NCBI GenBank assembly: GCA_000727475.1
Contig: KL647292.1
Location: 2,733,592 to 2,797,591, forward strand
DNA from: Sarcocystis neurona
Lineage: Eukaryota; Apicomplexa; Conoidasida; Eucoccidiorida; Sarcocystidae
Length of the DNA: 64,000 nt
Direction: 5' to 3'
A model generated the notes under the pieces. It did no database searches. It was not told where the DNA came from and was given only the letters and a program-made list of their open reading frames with translations. The stretch's first letter is position 1; each line of letters opens with the position of its first letter. The translations under genes and the position numbers were made by a program. Shown here one piece after another: positions 49,001-61,220 of this stretch.

Positions 49001-49387
49001 GATTCGTCATTACTCTGCAGGCATGCTGCTGTGCGTGTGTAGGAGGCGCCGGCGTATCAGCTTACATGTGGATGACGGCTGTCCTTCGGTAGTTCCCGTT
49101 TACCACACTTATAATGAAGTGTACCGTACGATCCATAGATACGTGCACGCATCTGTGGTAAATGAATGCACCAGCGAATGCAACCTTATGTCTACACGTA
49201 CACGTACAACTTAGAGATGTGTACGAGAGTGGAAATGATTACCCTTCTGTGTGTGGCTTGTTTGTAGACGTGGCTACTAGACGATAGTGGCGTGACGGTA
49301 CAACAGAAGTTGTCGGAGTTCGCTGTCCAGCAACAAATGAAGAAGGTTCCTCGCATCGAAGCTTTCATCAAGATACAAGTTCACTAG
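46035..49387 (+). CDS. Elongation factor Ts, organellar (apicoplast-type leader)
   Basis: EF-Ts is the GDP-GTP exchange factor of bacterial-type EF-Tu. In apicomplexans the nuclear-coded copy is known to serve apicoplast translation. Exons are 46035-48257, 48534-48686 and 49268-49387, all in phase 0, giving 831 residues. Near residue 290 comes the N-terminal UBA-like domain with the first family signature (TGCSIVACKEAL, then DIHAAIDWLRRKGLAV). Near residue 395 comes the second signature, KLSCSTDFVARN. The core continues with SYVHGIIDKQVGTLAVLAAL. Exons 2 and 3 give the typical C-terminus (GKPSATVDRMVTGKVKKWL, then DDSGVTVQQKL). The first 280 residues are an extension that opens with a hydrophobic stretch (MLSFAVLWSVYLAFPS) and continues basic and Ser-rich, as expected of a bipartite plastid leader. 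Gln/Ser-rich inserts split the core, making it more than twice bacterial length. The first in-frame ATG after an upstream stop was used. Confidence 0.88.
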
Positions 49388-49891
49388 CATCAGTACGCCG
49401 GCTCCCCGTGTCGTCGTCGTCGTCCGTTGTTGCTGGCGGGAGGCACGAAAAAGGTAGCTTTTTACAGGTTCCTAATTCCGCGTAATTCTCATTTTTCATA
49501 CAGAGAGCGCAGTTTCCAAAGGTTTTGCACGGGAACCATTTCCGTTCTTGAGTTTATCGCATGTTTCAGTTTTCGCTGCTTCCCAACAAAAACCACGCTA
49601 CATGCAGCCAGCAAGGACTTACACAGCTTACTACTTAATTAATGGCCGCCTGTGTTGAAGGTTGAACAATCGTGGGCGAAAGCGATAGCTCCTTTGATAC
49701 GCCTGAGATCCCACAAAAGTGGGAGACTTTCTCACTGCCAAGCGCTTGCCCTTCTGCAGATCCTACGGATTCCAAAACCTGCATTTTGGGCCCAGGACTA
49801 TAGTTTTGTTCATTCGTAATAACAGGTTCCAGCACCAAGCATCCTTGCCCCACTTGTACGTTTGGTACCCACCACGTGAGGACGCTGTATG
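49388..49891. other. Convergent intergenic region
   Basis: This lies between the EF-Ts stop and the next minus-strand open stretches. A minus-strand frame at 49853-49635 could be a terminal exon, but nothing supports it beyond being open. Confidence 0.35.
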
Positions 49892-50778
49892 CTACAGCTC
49901 TAACCGGTTCGGCGGCAGTAAAGGCGGCCCCCAGTCATCGCTGAGGCGCCGCTTCAGCAAGTTCAGCAGCTTTGTGCGTGTGTTTGAGGAGAGAGTGCCC
50001 ACCGCTCCCCAAACGGTTTCATTCGACGTTGACAACTGGACGCCATCGCCTCGTACAGGTCGAGCTGCGCTCGCACTGGAGGACTCGAGGAGGTGTGGCC
50101 CCCGTTCCGCAGTCTGGGCCCGAGCGTTGCTGTGCCCACACGATGAGAGATGTGTTGAGTAATCTGGGACGCTAAAAGCTGAGGCGGCCCGGCCAGCGCA
50201 GGAGTTTCGTGGCGCTTTCCCATTTGCCTTAATCGATGTTCCGTTCTGATGAACTGAACAGGACGTGTTGGTTTTGGTTTCTACCGTCAGTCTCGTCCCT
50301 GTCAGCGTTGCGTACGACGGCTTCACATCCTCAGACATTTTTTTTGTAGCTGTAAAGATGGACAATCAGAAAAGCAATCTCTAAAATTCCTTCGGGAGCT
50401 GGTGCAGAAGTGTTGCTGTCGAGACCTTAGGCGTCCGCTAAAGCGCCTCCCAGAACATCTCTCTCGGCTCCGCAGTAGCATTGCGTGCTACGCTTCAGAG
50501 AAGGGTAACACTGTGAACACAACCCAAGGCTTTTGCATGACATGCACATAGTAGCGTCCCGCGCGAAACGAGTCACGACTCGCGTGCAGAACAAACTCCT
50601 CTGGGACTTCAGAAATGAGTTCAGAACGTAGAGAATTAACGTGAGAGGCGTCTGAGCTTGCGTAACGGGCAGCGACCCGCAGGGACAACGGCTGCGACAG
50701 TACTTGACGGATATGAGTCGTCGGCCGAGCTCCTCGTGACCCACCGTGAAGATGTAGACGCACCACAGCCTTAATCAC
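49892..50778 (-). CDS. Candidate exons of an unrecognised minus-strand gene
   Basis: Two open stretches lie close together. The downstream one (50365-49892) follows an acceptor-like CATCTTTACAG and contains ATG-initiated MSEDVKPSYATL, then Ser/Arg-rich sequence, ending at a stop at 49892. The upstream one (50778-50488) includes a regular-looking segment (EVPEEFVLHASRDSFRAG). I could not phase a join between them or find an ATG for the upstream piece. An overlapping frame here is Cys-rich (CMSCKSLGLCSQC) but is probably a shadow. No family is recognised, and these may be separate or non-coding. Confidence 0.22.
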
Positions 50779-52435
50779 AAGAGACCGGAGTGGCAGTCAT
50801 TAAGTTCCTCCACACGAAAGGAGGCTGAAACAGGCTGGCGGTGCAGTCTAGCGCCAGTTTTGCCCGTGGCTGTGTGACTATGTTAAACCACCCACGGAAA
50901 ACCCTCTACACCTCTTATCAATTAAAACAGATGACGGCGGTGCACCATTGTTTTCCGTGCACGTACAGACTCTCTCCAGACAAAGGTGTACGAAGGAAGG
51001 ACACGCGCACAATGAACGCGACACACCAGTGTAGAAGAATCCACAGGCGTAGACCTGCCCGCATATTTTCCCGCAAATCTAGTCAGCAACATTTGGTGAA
51101 GCGCAATGGCCATTCGTTGGTCTTACCTGGTTCTGATCCCGACTGGATGCGTCTGGAGTCAAGCGACTTAGAAGGCCGTGCAGAAATCGAATCGGGATCG
51201 AACCGCTCTTGTGCACCCATATTTGCTCCACTGTCCTTTTGTACCACCGCGAGGCGAGAGACTCTACATTTCCGGCCGTGAAGTTGTGCCTGAAAATCTC
51301 TTCATACAGACGGTATATCTTTGCTTTTATAACGTGGGGATGGATCCCTCAACCGCTCCATTATGTCGGTGTGGAAAAACCAGTAAACGGGTGCGGTGCG
51401 ATAAACAAGCGCACGCCGCTTTACATTTCAACAGTGCGAACGACTTTATGTGGAGCTGTAACGTGGGTGAGAAACAAGATTTTTGAGCTGAGAGAGACGG
51501 ACAAGAGCGTTAGACAGCAGAGGCAGACGGTCTTTGAACAAAAAACGCGTTGCAACACTGGTAACTATGAAAACGCGAGGAGCCAGTGGAGGCTCCACTG
51601 CAGAGTAACAGAAATGTGGCAGATATATAGAAACTGGTGTGATCATGGGCGTTTCGCAGACCCCTTGACTATTCCTTCCCTCAGCAGGCGAACAGTAGCC
51701 CAATTACCTGTTGTGATGTAACAGCTCTTTTCTGAGGAAAGTCACGGTTCCCTTTGCAGTGTGCTGACACCCGTCCAAGCGACTCAGTCAACAACTGGCG
51801 GCGATCAGAACAACAACTTTTGACAAAGCAACGTGTATTCGAAGGCAGACTCGTCAGCGCTGATTGACACGTCGTTCCCTACTGCCGCAAGGTTGTCAGT
51901 GAGACACGTTTTGAATCTTTGGAACTGCGCAGATAGCGTTTGTCAGGGTGGATGACGGCATGTGTTTTTCCGTGCGACTAAACTCCTCGTGGGATGGTCG
52001 GGTTGAGTGCTGCTGGAAGCTATCAACTACCTGCGGCAACGAACTTCTTCCTGGAAGAGCTGATTTAGGATGCACGTTCCTTCCACGGTTTCCTGCGGCT
52101 GCATCACACACTCCGTCTTCACTGTGACGCCCTCCGTACAATTCAATTCGTTCGCCGTTTGCCCATGCAGCAACTGTGACAGGTGAGAGGTGTGCAGACC
52201 CCAGCTGTTGGGCTACGTGTTTTGTAGGTGCTTTTTATTCTTTCCGGCCCTACACATGAAGATTGAGCTTGAGGATGGTGCAGCAAACTGCAGGTGTCAG
52301 CCGCGGCTGGTGCCTTCGTCGACTATAGCAGTTTCCACTGAAAGACACCGAGGTCCCGGTTGCCCGCTCGTCAGGACAAAAATCTAAAGACAAGTCACCA
52401 ACCAGATGCTTGATTACGTGCTCGAAGTGCTGCAT

Positions 52436-53362
52436 TCAGTCACGCTCGCGTTTACATAGTTCTTCCGCAACAGGAGTCGGCGGCGCGAAACCTGAGTCAG
52501 GAATCAAAGAATCCTCCCACCGCGTAGGTGGGGTCGCAGAGCCTTGATCTTGTGGAATACTGCAGGGTATACAGCATCGATCAGCAACCACATAGGGTGA
52601 ATCGTTGGTCCGCAAGGAAGGTAAGTGAGCCGGGTGCACGAGACCCCCTGTCAAATGCAGTAGAAAGGTGACCACGCCCAGTGTGCACTACGGCCATTTT
52701 CGAATGCTCTATTAAACGACTTGTAGCAGAAGAACAACAAGAAGAAGAAGGAGAAGGAGAAGGAGAAGAAGAAGGAGAAGAAGAAGCAAGCCGCGCAGGG
52801 TCGCCACCAGCACGCTACAAGAGGCCGCTCAGATGACATTTGCCCACTGCCCGAACCTAATTTGTCCTTCGCCGCAGGCGTCAGGAAGGCTCCCTGGGTA
52901 CTCGTCGGTAAGCACTGCTTCATCTTGAGCCTTTTCACGTGCTGAGACGTACCTTCCATGGTGAAGCGTAAGTTTTTTAACAGAGTTTTTCATAACCCAC
53001 GTGGGCGAGGCTGTATCAGAGGGACTTGAATTCTCCGTGTCACACCGCGAAGAGGTAGAGTCAGATCCGGTTCGGTGCGTGCTCTCCTCTTGGAGAGCCT
53101 CGGTAGCACCTTCCGCAGAAGACAGGCTATTCCCATGCGTGCCGCTAGAAACTGCTCCGATTTTTTGGTGGTCACCGCGCCGTACAGCTTTTGGAGGGGT
53201 GAGACGACGGTGTCGTCCATCCAGCTGATAGAGAAGACGACGAGTAGAGAACCCCTGCGGTGCTCCGCCCCCTAATATCCCGTATCGGAGTAGTGAACTG
53301 ACGCTGGTCCAAGAGCAGACGCGAAGCGAAGTTTGAAATGAAAGGAGACGCGTACTGTGCAT
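52436..53362 (-). CDS. Candidate gene with a mitochondrial-type N-terminus, unrecognised
   Basis: ATG 53362 opens a frame whose first 50 residues are rich in Arg, Ser and Leu and poor in acidic residues (MHSTRLLSFQTSLRV), as in a mitochondrial presequence. A polar, Ser/Glu-rich stretch follows. The frame reaches a good donor, GGAAG/GTACGT, near 52957. Without splicing it would continue to a stop at 52829. A second open stretch (about 52675-52436), after an acceptor-like TTTGACAG, has a plausible C-terminus (EDSLIPDSGFAPPTPVAEEL), but the phase of that join does not fit, so another exon or another acceptor is needed. No domain is recognised. Confidence 0.33.
52738..52788. repeat. (GAA/GGA)n purine tract
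   Basis: About 50 bases of GAAGAAG/GGAGAAGG on the plus strand, which is a long pyrimidine tract on the minus strand. It lies within the putative intron of the 53362 candidate gene. Confidence 0.9.
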
Positions 53363-54705
53363 AAGCGGATAAGAAGTTACCTCGGATGAAGCGAACAGGT
53401 GCTTACTGAAGAAGAATGTGCTACACCCTGCATCCACAAAAGTTGAACGATGAACTGGGTGCCCAGCTTGTCTGTTCCGAGTACCGCGGTAGATAGCTAC
53501 GGCACGTATCCTCGACCTTCAGCCCGTTTACCAGGCTTCACAAATAACTGTGCATGTGAAAAAAACCGCGAATGATTAGAGTAGGAGCCTCCTCACCTGA
53601 AAACTCTCTTGAGTAGAAGAGGTTCCGGACCAATTGGTGATCGCCTGCGCCCTGCATGTGCTTCACGCCCCGTGCCTGAAGTGTTCCGTTAAAAAGAAGT
53701 ATAATGTGACGTCTTCGCGGCTCGTGCCTACAGCTGCGCTTCTCTGACTAGGGTGGGTGAAAGCGGTAGCTCGGATCACAACTTCGGTCGTCAACACTAT
53801 AGTTAGGGCGTCGTCAACTCAAGTTCCGTGAACGTCTTCCACGCGCACCGGCAATCAGTTCCATCCTAATCTGGCTGTCATTCTAATGACGCATAGACTT
53901 GTGCACACGTATGTAGGCGTCTTTACCGGAGAACTGGCGACTGTAATTTGCAGCATTTTGTCTTCTACTTTCAGGGCGGTACCCCTTTTGCGCGTGGACT
54001 TCTGTATTCAGCGTGTTCGTTGGAGGGCAGGTGGCGGAAATGGTGGTGGAGTCCGGAGTGTTCGTGTAATAACGCTCCAGCTGGACACAAGCAAAATCCA
54101 CTGAGATTCGACACTAGTGTACACCCGAACTGAAAACGTCATTATCTGTTGTACCCTCTGCGGAACTCCGTAATTCCTGCTGCCTGATGCAAAATTGTCC
54201 CTCACTCCGCATTACTTTCGAAGTTGAATCAGAAAGAGCACAAGCACCGACTACTCCAACGTGGCAGCACGTCATCTGCATACGTATATGTACGTAACTT
54301 TTCTCTGTTCATCACGGCTATCCGTTATAGTAACTTATCTCCTGGGAAGACAGGATTGTCTACCACGATCTAGGACCGTGTTCACCGGATAGAATGAAAT
54401 CTAACTTTTTTATTCAGATGCTGTGTCTTGGGCATGGCGTCCACCGCGGCGAACCTGCACGTTCGTTGAAAACACAGGTTCAACAGGTATGTCTGCACAT
54501 TAGGCGAAAAAACACATACACCTACACACAGAGATCCACAGGCATACGCATACACGCATACGTGCAGACATCTAGATAAACGTACATACACATACGTATA
54601 CATTCAGATATGTGGACCGTGGACGGAAAGCGGACGCCCGCAACCGTGCAGGTAGGCGTTGTAAGGGATAAACGCATTTTTCCCGAAGGGTATACTCGAC
54701 CTCCT

Positions 54706-54742
54706 GAGTCGACTCCACCTAAATAGAAGGTGGAGTCGACTC
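54706..54742. repeat. Perfect 15-bp stem with a 7-base loop
   Basis: GAGTCGACTCCACCT (54706-54720) and AGGTGGAGTCGACTC (54728-54742) are exact reverse complements around AAATAGA. Each arm also contains the palindrome GAGTCGACTC. The hairpin lies inside a short ATG-initiated minus-strand frame (54900-54604, 98 codons) that I do not trust as a gene. No poly-T or termination context is visible. Confidence 0.9.
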
Positions 54743-55032
54743 CTGTGATCTTTGTAGTGAGGCTTCAGTAGCCGGCTTGAATAGCTGTGTGGGTATGGTC
54801 GAGCTTTCAGCGGCACCTGACACGCTTTAGCCGCAAGTTGTATTGCCTTCCTACCGCGCCAAGTAGTTATTGGAGTCGAACAGCTGAGCAAAGAGTGCAT
54901 TAATGCGATCCGTCAGCCACCACAAACGCCAGCGAGTCCGGAAGATTCGGCTGTAGTGGCCCCTTAGGCAGAATTCGATGCCGTCTTTGCACACGAGTGT
55001 GGTAAGAGGGAGCACGACGGAGACCGCGAATT

Positions 55033-55046
55033 TTGGTTCGAACCAA
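55033..55046. repeat. Perfect 14-bp palindrome
   Basis: TTGGTTCGAACCAA is its own reverse complement. It lies just below the terminal exon of the 61220 gene. It could be a dimeric protein-binding site or chance. Confidence 0.7.
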
Positions 55047-55127
55047 GTCTGCACGTAAGCGGCAGAGGGGGAGAAGAAGCAAGGGGTAACACCATTAAGA
55101 GAAAGAGGTCCTCAGTACTGAGTGAAA

Positions 55128-58100
55128 CTATGCGTCTGCCAGTGTGTGACGCATGTGCAACAAGAAGAAACGCCATGCGAGGAGAACGCCTTCCTCAACG
55201 GTAATCGTCAACGAATGATCGGCAGAATCTTCCCTTTGGCCCCTGACCTGTCGTACCGCAGGTACTACAGCTTTGCAAGCAACGTCAGGAAAACTTATTA
55301 AATGTGCTTGGCTTGCCCGTGCACTCCAGAAAACGTCGGCGAATAACTCCTGCATCGTTACAAGGCAAGCTGCCCGCTGGTCTTCGGTTCGCTGAGGGAA
55401 CGTGCTGAAGTGTTTGACGGGTGCATCCGACGAAGGAACCTGAGGCTTTGTCTTGCACCAGGTTGATAATTCGCATGACTTCTTGGAATTGGAGGGGTTT
55501 TTCTTGGCAGTTGTACATGTCACGGGAGCACGAGGCAGAGGGGTGCATGGCGGGAATTTGTGAGACAAAACTTCCTCATGATGTTCCCCAACTGGCAGAT
55601 TACGAGAACAAACGGGCGTCTGCCCAGCGGCCAGTGAGTCTAAACCGTCACAAGATCTTGGGCTGCTTCTGTCTTTAGCCAGTTTGAAATTTTCCGCCGT
55701 CGTTACATGACAAGTCGCAGAGAAAGTAGATACTTGCGTGTCTTCTGGCGCATCCTTTAGAAGCTTCGTATCAGGGTAGGAGTTTGTGCTTCCATCTGCT
55801 GCGCTTTTCAGTCCAGCAGGTGTGTGGACTCCCTGTTGGAAAAGAAGGTACACTAAGAAGTGAGAGAGAGAACAGGTTAGTTTAGCAACAGCGTTTGAAC
55901 ATGCAGTGCTCTGAATAAGCGCAGTTAACGCAGGCGTCAAAGGGAGTCCAGTTATTTGCTCTAAAGGTAGCTCTTCCGTCACCAAGTTCCGAATCCTGGA
56001 CTTCAACCGAGTCACGTCAACCTGGGAGGAGACAGCAAAAAACCGCCCCCGCTCACATAAAGTTGTAGAAGCAATTCTCCCCTCTACGGCTCCGGAGGAA
56101 CCTTGGTAACTCTCTTGAGTTACTTCTTGCGCATCTTACCACTAAGTCGCGCGTAGTTTCCTCCTCGTGTTCTGGGCAGACTGGAAGAACGAAGTCGTCT
56201 TTATTCATCATCATCCAGCGCGAGACACGCCATCCTCCCTACGGCAAGACATCACCTAATACTCGTGAGGATAACGGCTAATTGCAAACGCACCCCCGAA
56301 AGCCACATGAAGGGTAAGCGGTTACTCAGCAGCTGGATTCATGCCTCACTCTCACACATATACAAATATATATATGGCTATACGTCGTATATCTGCGTAG
56401 GGAGTCGCAGGATGGAGGGACACTCGTACAAACGCACACAACCAGCAGAGGCGTTCGTTGTGTTCTCCGCGTATTTTCAGCACTCCGAATTTGAAGTCTG
56501 GCCTCTCGAATGACCCGCACACTGCCAGCAGCCGTACAGATGGGTGCGTCTTAAGAAATCAGGTGTTCAATTGTTACAGCCGGCGACTTCTAAATAGGAC
56601 ACGCCCACGCGACGTTGCTCTGCAACGTGTCTGCGCCCTTGGCAGCACAAAGCACATAAGAATAACACGATCTATCGTCCTATTGTTGCATTCCCTGTTG
56701 TTCCGCTGAAACGGACACTTGCTAAATATGGTGGAATGCTGTCGAGTCTTACCAGAGGGAGGGGACGAAATGCAGCGTATGGTAGGATATATTTGCTTCT
56801 GAGAATCCTTAAGGAATTTTGCTGCTCAGCAGAGCTGAATGTGTAAACTGACGGAAAAAAACACAATTCGCAATCGTGGTGATGGTCGCACAGAATTCAT
56901 CAGAACTGCCTCAGCACGCTTATTCACTTGTGTACGGTGACACGAGCATGCTGCATTGCTCACTCTTTACTCGCGTTCATTTTTGCCGCGGAGTGTCGCA
57001 TGCAATCTTAGGCGGATCTGCTCTGCCGTCTACTTTCTCTTGAGGATTGCGAACTATGCGTGTTCGTGTGGAATACGCAATCACCCCCGCGAGGGCAGAA
57101 CTCGCTTAGTCGTATACCTTAAAAGCACGTCTTCGTGTGTGCGCAACACCGTGACTCTTGATAAACCTGCCGCAGATCCGCTAGACAGCCTAAGTCCAGA
57201 GAAGCCACTTTGACGCATCGGTTTTGACTCACTTGTACTTGTGTGGCTCCTGCGTTCTCGAGCAGGAGACATTTGCAACAAGAGTGCACTCATTTCCGCT
57301 GCGTCTTTGTGAGAGGATATTCGTAGAGATTTACTGTCATTCACGTCCAGGTACTCAGCCTGGCAGCGTCTCTTGGCCGAAGCGCGTATGTAGCGAGAAC
57401 TGTGTTCTTGGAGGAGTGTGGAGATTGACCTCGCTGCTGAGCATGCCCTCGGTGCCAAGTCAAAATCCCCACGCTTGCCTAAAGCACATACTCAGTATCA
57501 AAAAAATATTTTTGACACTCCTAGTGCAGTTCCGCCTGAGCGAAGCGGTTCGGCGCCTGTCTGTCCGACAACATCTCCCGGAAAGCAAAAGTGTATCTTT
57601 CCCTGTTGACAGGCACAAGGTCGCAGGCTCAGAGGGTTCTCTAAAGGATCAGCGTATGACTGGGAAAATGAAGAGATATGTCTTCTGCATTTCTGTAGAA
57701 TGATACCAACGCCTCTGCAGCCAGAGGACTTCCAGGGCGAGTTGATGTTGCTTTCCCTTGTCAAGAAGTCCCAAGTAGAATGCTTCCTGTTCACGGATAC
57801 TGAAAGCTTTGTACAGCAGACGTTGGCGCTCTCCAACTATGGCACAGCGCGTCAGAATACCGGTGGTGAACCTCTATTGAGTACAGCGTGTTTTCGATAG
57901 GGGCACTGTGTGTTCCACGTGTAGTGTGGCGTCGACTTTTTCATTGTTGAGAGCAGGACAAAGCGTTGTCTGGGGAAACTGCTCACCATTTCTAAGCTTC
58001 AGGTTGTCGCCAAAGTGGACGGCGCACGTGGACGAATACTTTTGGTCGCAAAGAGCAGATGTGGCGCGAGTGCGTTTCAAACATTTGTCAACTCTTCCGC

Positions 58101-61100
58101 GAAATCCTGACGAATGACGCCCTGGCTGAGTGCCGCGCAAAAGAACCTCGTCCACTTTCGCCTCTTCTGGTGCTTGAAGATTAACGCTGATACGTTGAAG
58201 AAGCTTGTAGAGTTTTGTTGACTGCCTGCGGCCAATTACGACTGCACGTTTAAGACTGTGAAAAGTTCGACGATCTGCGAGCTGATCCTCAAAAGACACT
58301 GCGTGAAAGAAGCGAGAAGTTCTGTCATCATGTATGGAGATCTGCGAGCTGATGCTCAAGTGACGCTGTGGCAGCGACACTTGGTGCGCACTGTTCATTT
58401 TGTCGCCTTGAGTGTAGTCTCGCTTTGCAAGTGGAAAGCCCTAATACCGTCTGTTTGTGGGCCACGGAAGCAAAAATCACATACTGTGCAGCTGGGTAAC
58501 TCAGCTACGTTATCCACGGCACTTCACTGGCCTACAAGGCTTCCTTCTCCGTCAGCTTTCTCATCTTGTCCGAAGACGCTAGATCATCGCCGTCAGCAAC
58601 AGGAGCCTTAGGGACGGGTGGAGCTGTAGTGTCCTAACACGCGACAGAGATATATCACGCCGTCTCTACAGTCTTCCTCTGTCCAGCTGCAGCACCAGCA
58701 GCAAAGCTGCACGACCGTGACGTTACATGCAGGTGCAGTACTTAATCGATACAAAGAAGTGAGCATCATCACATTTAGAAGGCAGCTGAGGAATACCGAA
58801 GACGTAACCGTGCGCATGCAAGGCAAGTCCGAATTGGTAGCATAGTTCTACTGAAACTAAAAACGAAGAAGGAGGAGATTGAACGGTTTGTAAGCGGATC
58901 GATGATCTTGTAGATCCTGCCCTGAGTGCGGCAGTTTGCGGGACGCAGACTAGCGCATTTTCTGCGTTTGAAACATGGGCTTTTTCTGCCGTGAACCCAT
59001 CACCAAGTCGTCGTGCTTTCACTCGCGTTCTATGCGCCTCTTCGTCTCCGGATGTCGAGGAAGTTGATTCAGCCTAAACCCGATAGAAGCGGTTCGGCTC
59101 GTCACCTCACCAATACGGGGTTGCGAGGGTCAGCAGGGCCCTTCATGTCTTGTGGAACATTCTGTCGTTGACGAAGAGTGGGGGGGAAAATTTCGAGGGC
59201 GTCCGCCGCATTTCGTTTGCTGAAGACGGGCCTCATGGGTAAAGGGGAAAGAAATTGCCCGTTGCATTTCAAAGAGCTTCAAAGAGACTCACTTGCATGT
59301 TTGAAGTGACTACATCTATCCTGCTGGTAGAGGCGAACCTCCCTGCGCCGGCGTGTGATTGCATTGGGGAATCGATGCTTTCTCTGTGATCTGTAGTGTG
59401 TCCCTTAATCAGCTGCGGCGGGCACTTGCCTGGCTGCATTCCAAGTTGACACGATCTCGCACTGCCAGAGTTGCAAGTTCTCTTTCAGGAGGTGCTTATT
59501 TCGTCTGCATGCAGAGCGTTTAATCATGGTTGAGGGACACTACGGAGATCGCGTTGCAGGAGACCTGTCGTACACGCGGTTTTTTTCGTTATGTTTTTCA
59601 TCAGGGACGTATCATCGCAGAGTGCATTCTGAACAAGATTGGCGGCGCCCACGTGGCTGCCTGCCTTCCGCGTGCTGAATTGCAGAAATATGCCTGCGGA
59701 AAGTGTGTGGTTGCATACTTCGTAGGTGCGGCGTTAATTTGTAGCAGATACTGTTCAGTAAATTCCTGCGTCACGGCGTTTAGTAGAAGTTCCTTAGAGA
59801 TATCTCTTGGATCAACCTGCAGTACGCAAGAAGGTAGAAAGTCTGAAGAGTTTGGTTGTCACGTCCAAAAGACGTTCCGCATCGCCGAGTGCTCAAGGAA
59901 CATGTACACACCCCCTCAATAGTTAACAAGACCATTCTACTTCTCTGCGACGTTGAATCAGCCAGTGGGTGCTCCTCGTGACTGCCCGCACCGCGCAGCA
60001 TATATTCTTTGTCGAATGTCTGAGGTACGCATGTCGAACTCAGTGGCTCTCGAGGCCGGTGAGCACAACAGCTAACAAACCGCTTAAAACGCAGCGCAAA
60101 CGTGTACAAGATAGCACGTCGATAGGTAACTTGCTGTAGCGTCAGAATTCTGACGGCACAGTGTAATAAAGGGTGAGATGTGAACGACGCAAAAACGGAT
60201 CACTATATTATCACCTAGATAAACCAAAACTGCATCCTGCGTCACGGCCACTGGGTCAACAGCGTGCTCTAACATCAAGTTCCCCGTACACAGTGAAACG
60301 ATAGACGCGCTGGGTGGCGTGTGGTGCCCTGCTCGAAGGTGTTTTATCTCGAACGACGCCCACGCATTAAATTCCTTCTCTTACAGCGTCGTCGCAATGC
60401 AGCGGTATGGTGACGGGCCGAAGGGAGGTTCCTGAAAGCCCGGTGGCGCCACACGGGGCACTTCGAGCCCTCCTCTCGGACCCCATATTTCTTGCGGTTC
60501 TCTTCACAAACGACGTCGCGAGTATCCCACAAATCATAAGCTCTCAAAATCGCGGGAGGCGGCCTGGCTGTTCCATCCTTTTGCAGTCGGATCATAACTA
60601 ATGCGGACGCGGATCTAAACAACTGTTCACTGAGTTGCTCGAGATGGTAAGAGTCTCTTGATAACGCAGATGCACAATGTGCTGTCGAGTAGTGGTATAC
60701 CAAGACAGTATGAAACTTTAGCTGGCGTGGACCCACGCGTCCCACTATGACGAAGCCGGCTTCCAAAGGTAAACCTTATCTTGTTAAGAACTGATTTCCT
60801 AGTCGAAGACCCTGCCACCTAGAGCCCTCATCGTAGACTGTGTGGTCGAGTGGGGAATCCTCGATTGCAGGGTTTCACAGCTACGCCCAGAGGAACAAAC
60901 GCACAGAGACACACACCATACTGCTGTGTTCCACCTGCTAATTCAGAAGTGTGCATTTGTGTGACAGGACAAAAATCGACGTGTCTTGTGTCACGGCTCT
61001 TCGATGCGCAGCGTACATGCGTTCGAGAGACACGTATGTTCGAGCTACAGTTCGCATACTGCCGATTTTTGTCTACCGAAGCATATTCGCCGACAAGCAC

Positions 61101-61220
61101 AAGGTCGGTGCCCTCCAGCGCAGAACAGGTGTCCGACTGAGGTGAAGTGCTACGCACAGCGTCTATGGCGCTTTGCACATAAATTAGGTGTCTAGACTTT
61201 TTCAAAGCCCCGAAAAGCAT
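55128..61220 (-). CDS. Large multi-exon gene of unknown function
   Basis: ATG 61220 starts a balanced, non-repetitive protein. The first three exons, 61220-60935, 60774-60385 and 60328-60215, join in phase. They read with segments such as LVLVGEYASVDKNRQY, GFVIVGRVGPRQLKFHTVLV, DSYHLEQLSEQLFRSASALV and MLEHAVDPVAVTQDAVLVYL. Further exon-like pieces follow at about 60.05-59.82, 59.38-59.29, 59.07-58.73, 58.33-57.96, 57.87-57.70 (RQRLLYKAFSIREQEAFYLG) and 57.45-57.22. A final open stretch (56021-55128) after the acceptor CTCCTCCCAG ends at a stop. I recognise no family. One piece (YVFGIPQLPS) faintly recalls a glycoside hydrolase 31 motif, but no catalytic sequence of that family is present. 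Whether the 56021-55128 exon belongs to the same gene is not proven. The acceptor of exon 2 lacks a good pyrimidine tract. That coding sequence is present is likely; its extent is tentative. Confidence 0.42.
58272..58375 (-). repeat. Short duplication beside a splice acceptor
   Basis: A segment of about 33 bases (GATCTGCGAGCTGATCCTCA on plus) occurs at 58272 and again at 58339, period 67, with differences. On the minus strand the copy near 58300 directly follows the acceptor-like CTTTCACGCAG, and the other follows GCCACAG. The gene therefore has two similar acceptor-plus-exon-start sequences in a row. Confidence 0.75.

Noticed and set aside
51209..51721. Plus-strand 170-codon frame
   Set aside because: Non-ATG start, irregular composition, no splice context and no resemblance to any family.
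54604..54900. 98-codon ATG-initiated minus-strand frame
   Set aside because: It contains the perfect hairpin at 54706-54742, is very basic and lacks supporting features; more likely chance.
58723..59022. Glycoside hydrolase 31 (alpha-glucosidase II) call from YVFGIPQLPS
   Set aside because: Only one faint motif matches, and none of the catalytic or flanking GH31 sequences occurs downstream.
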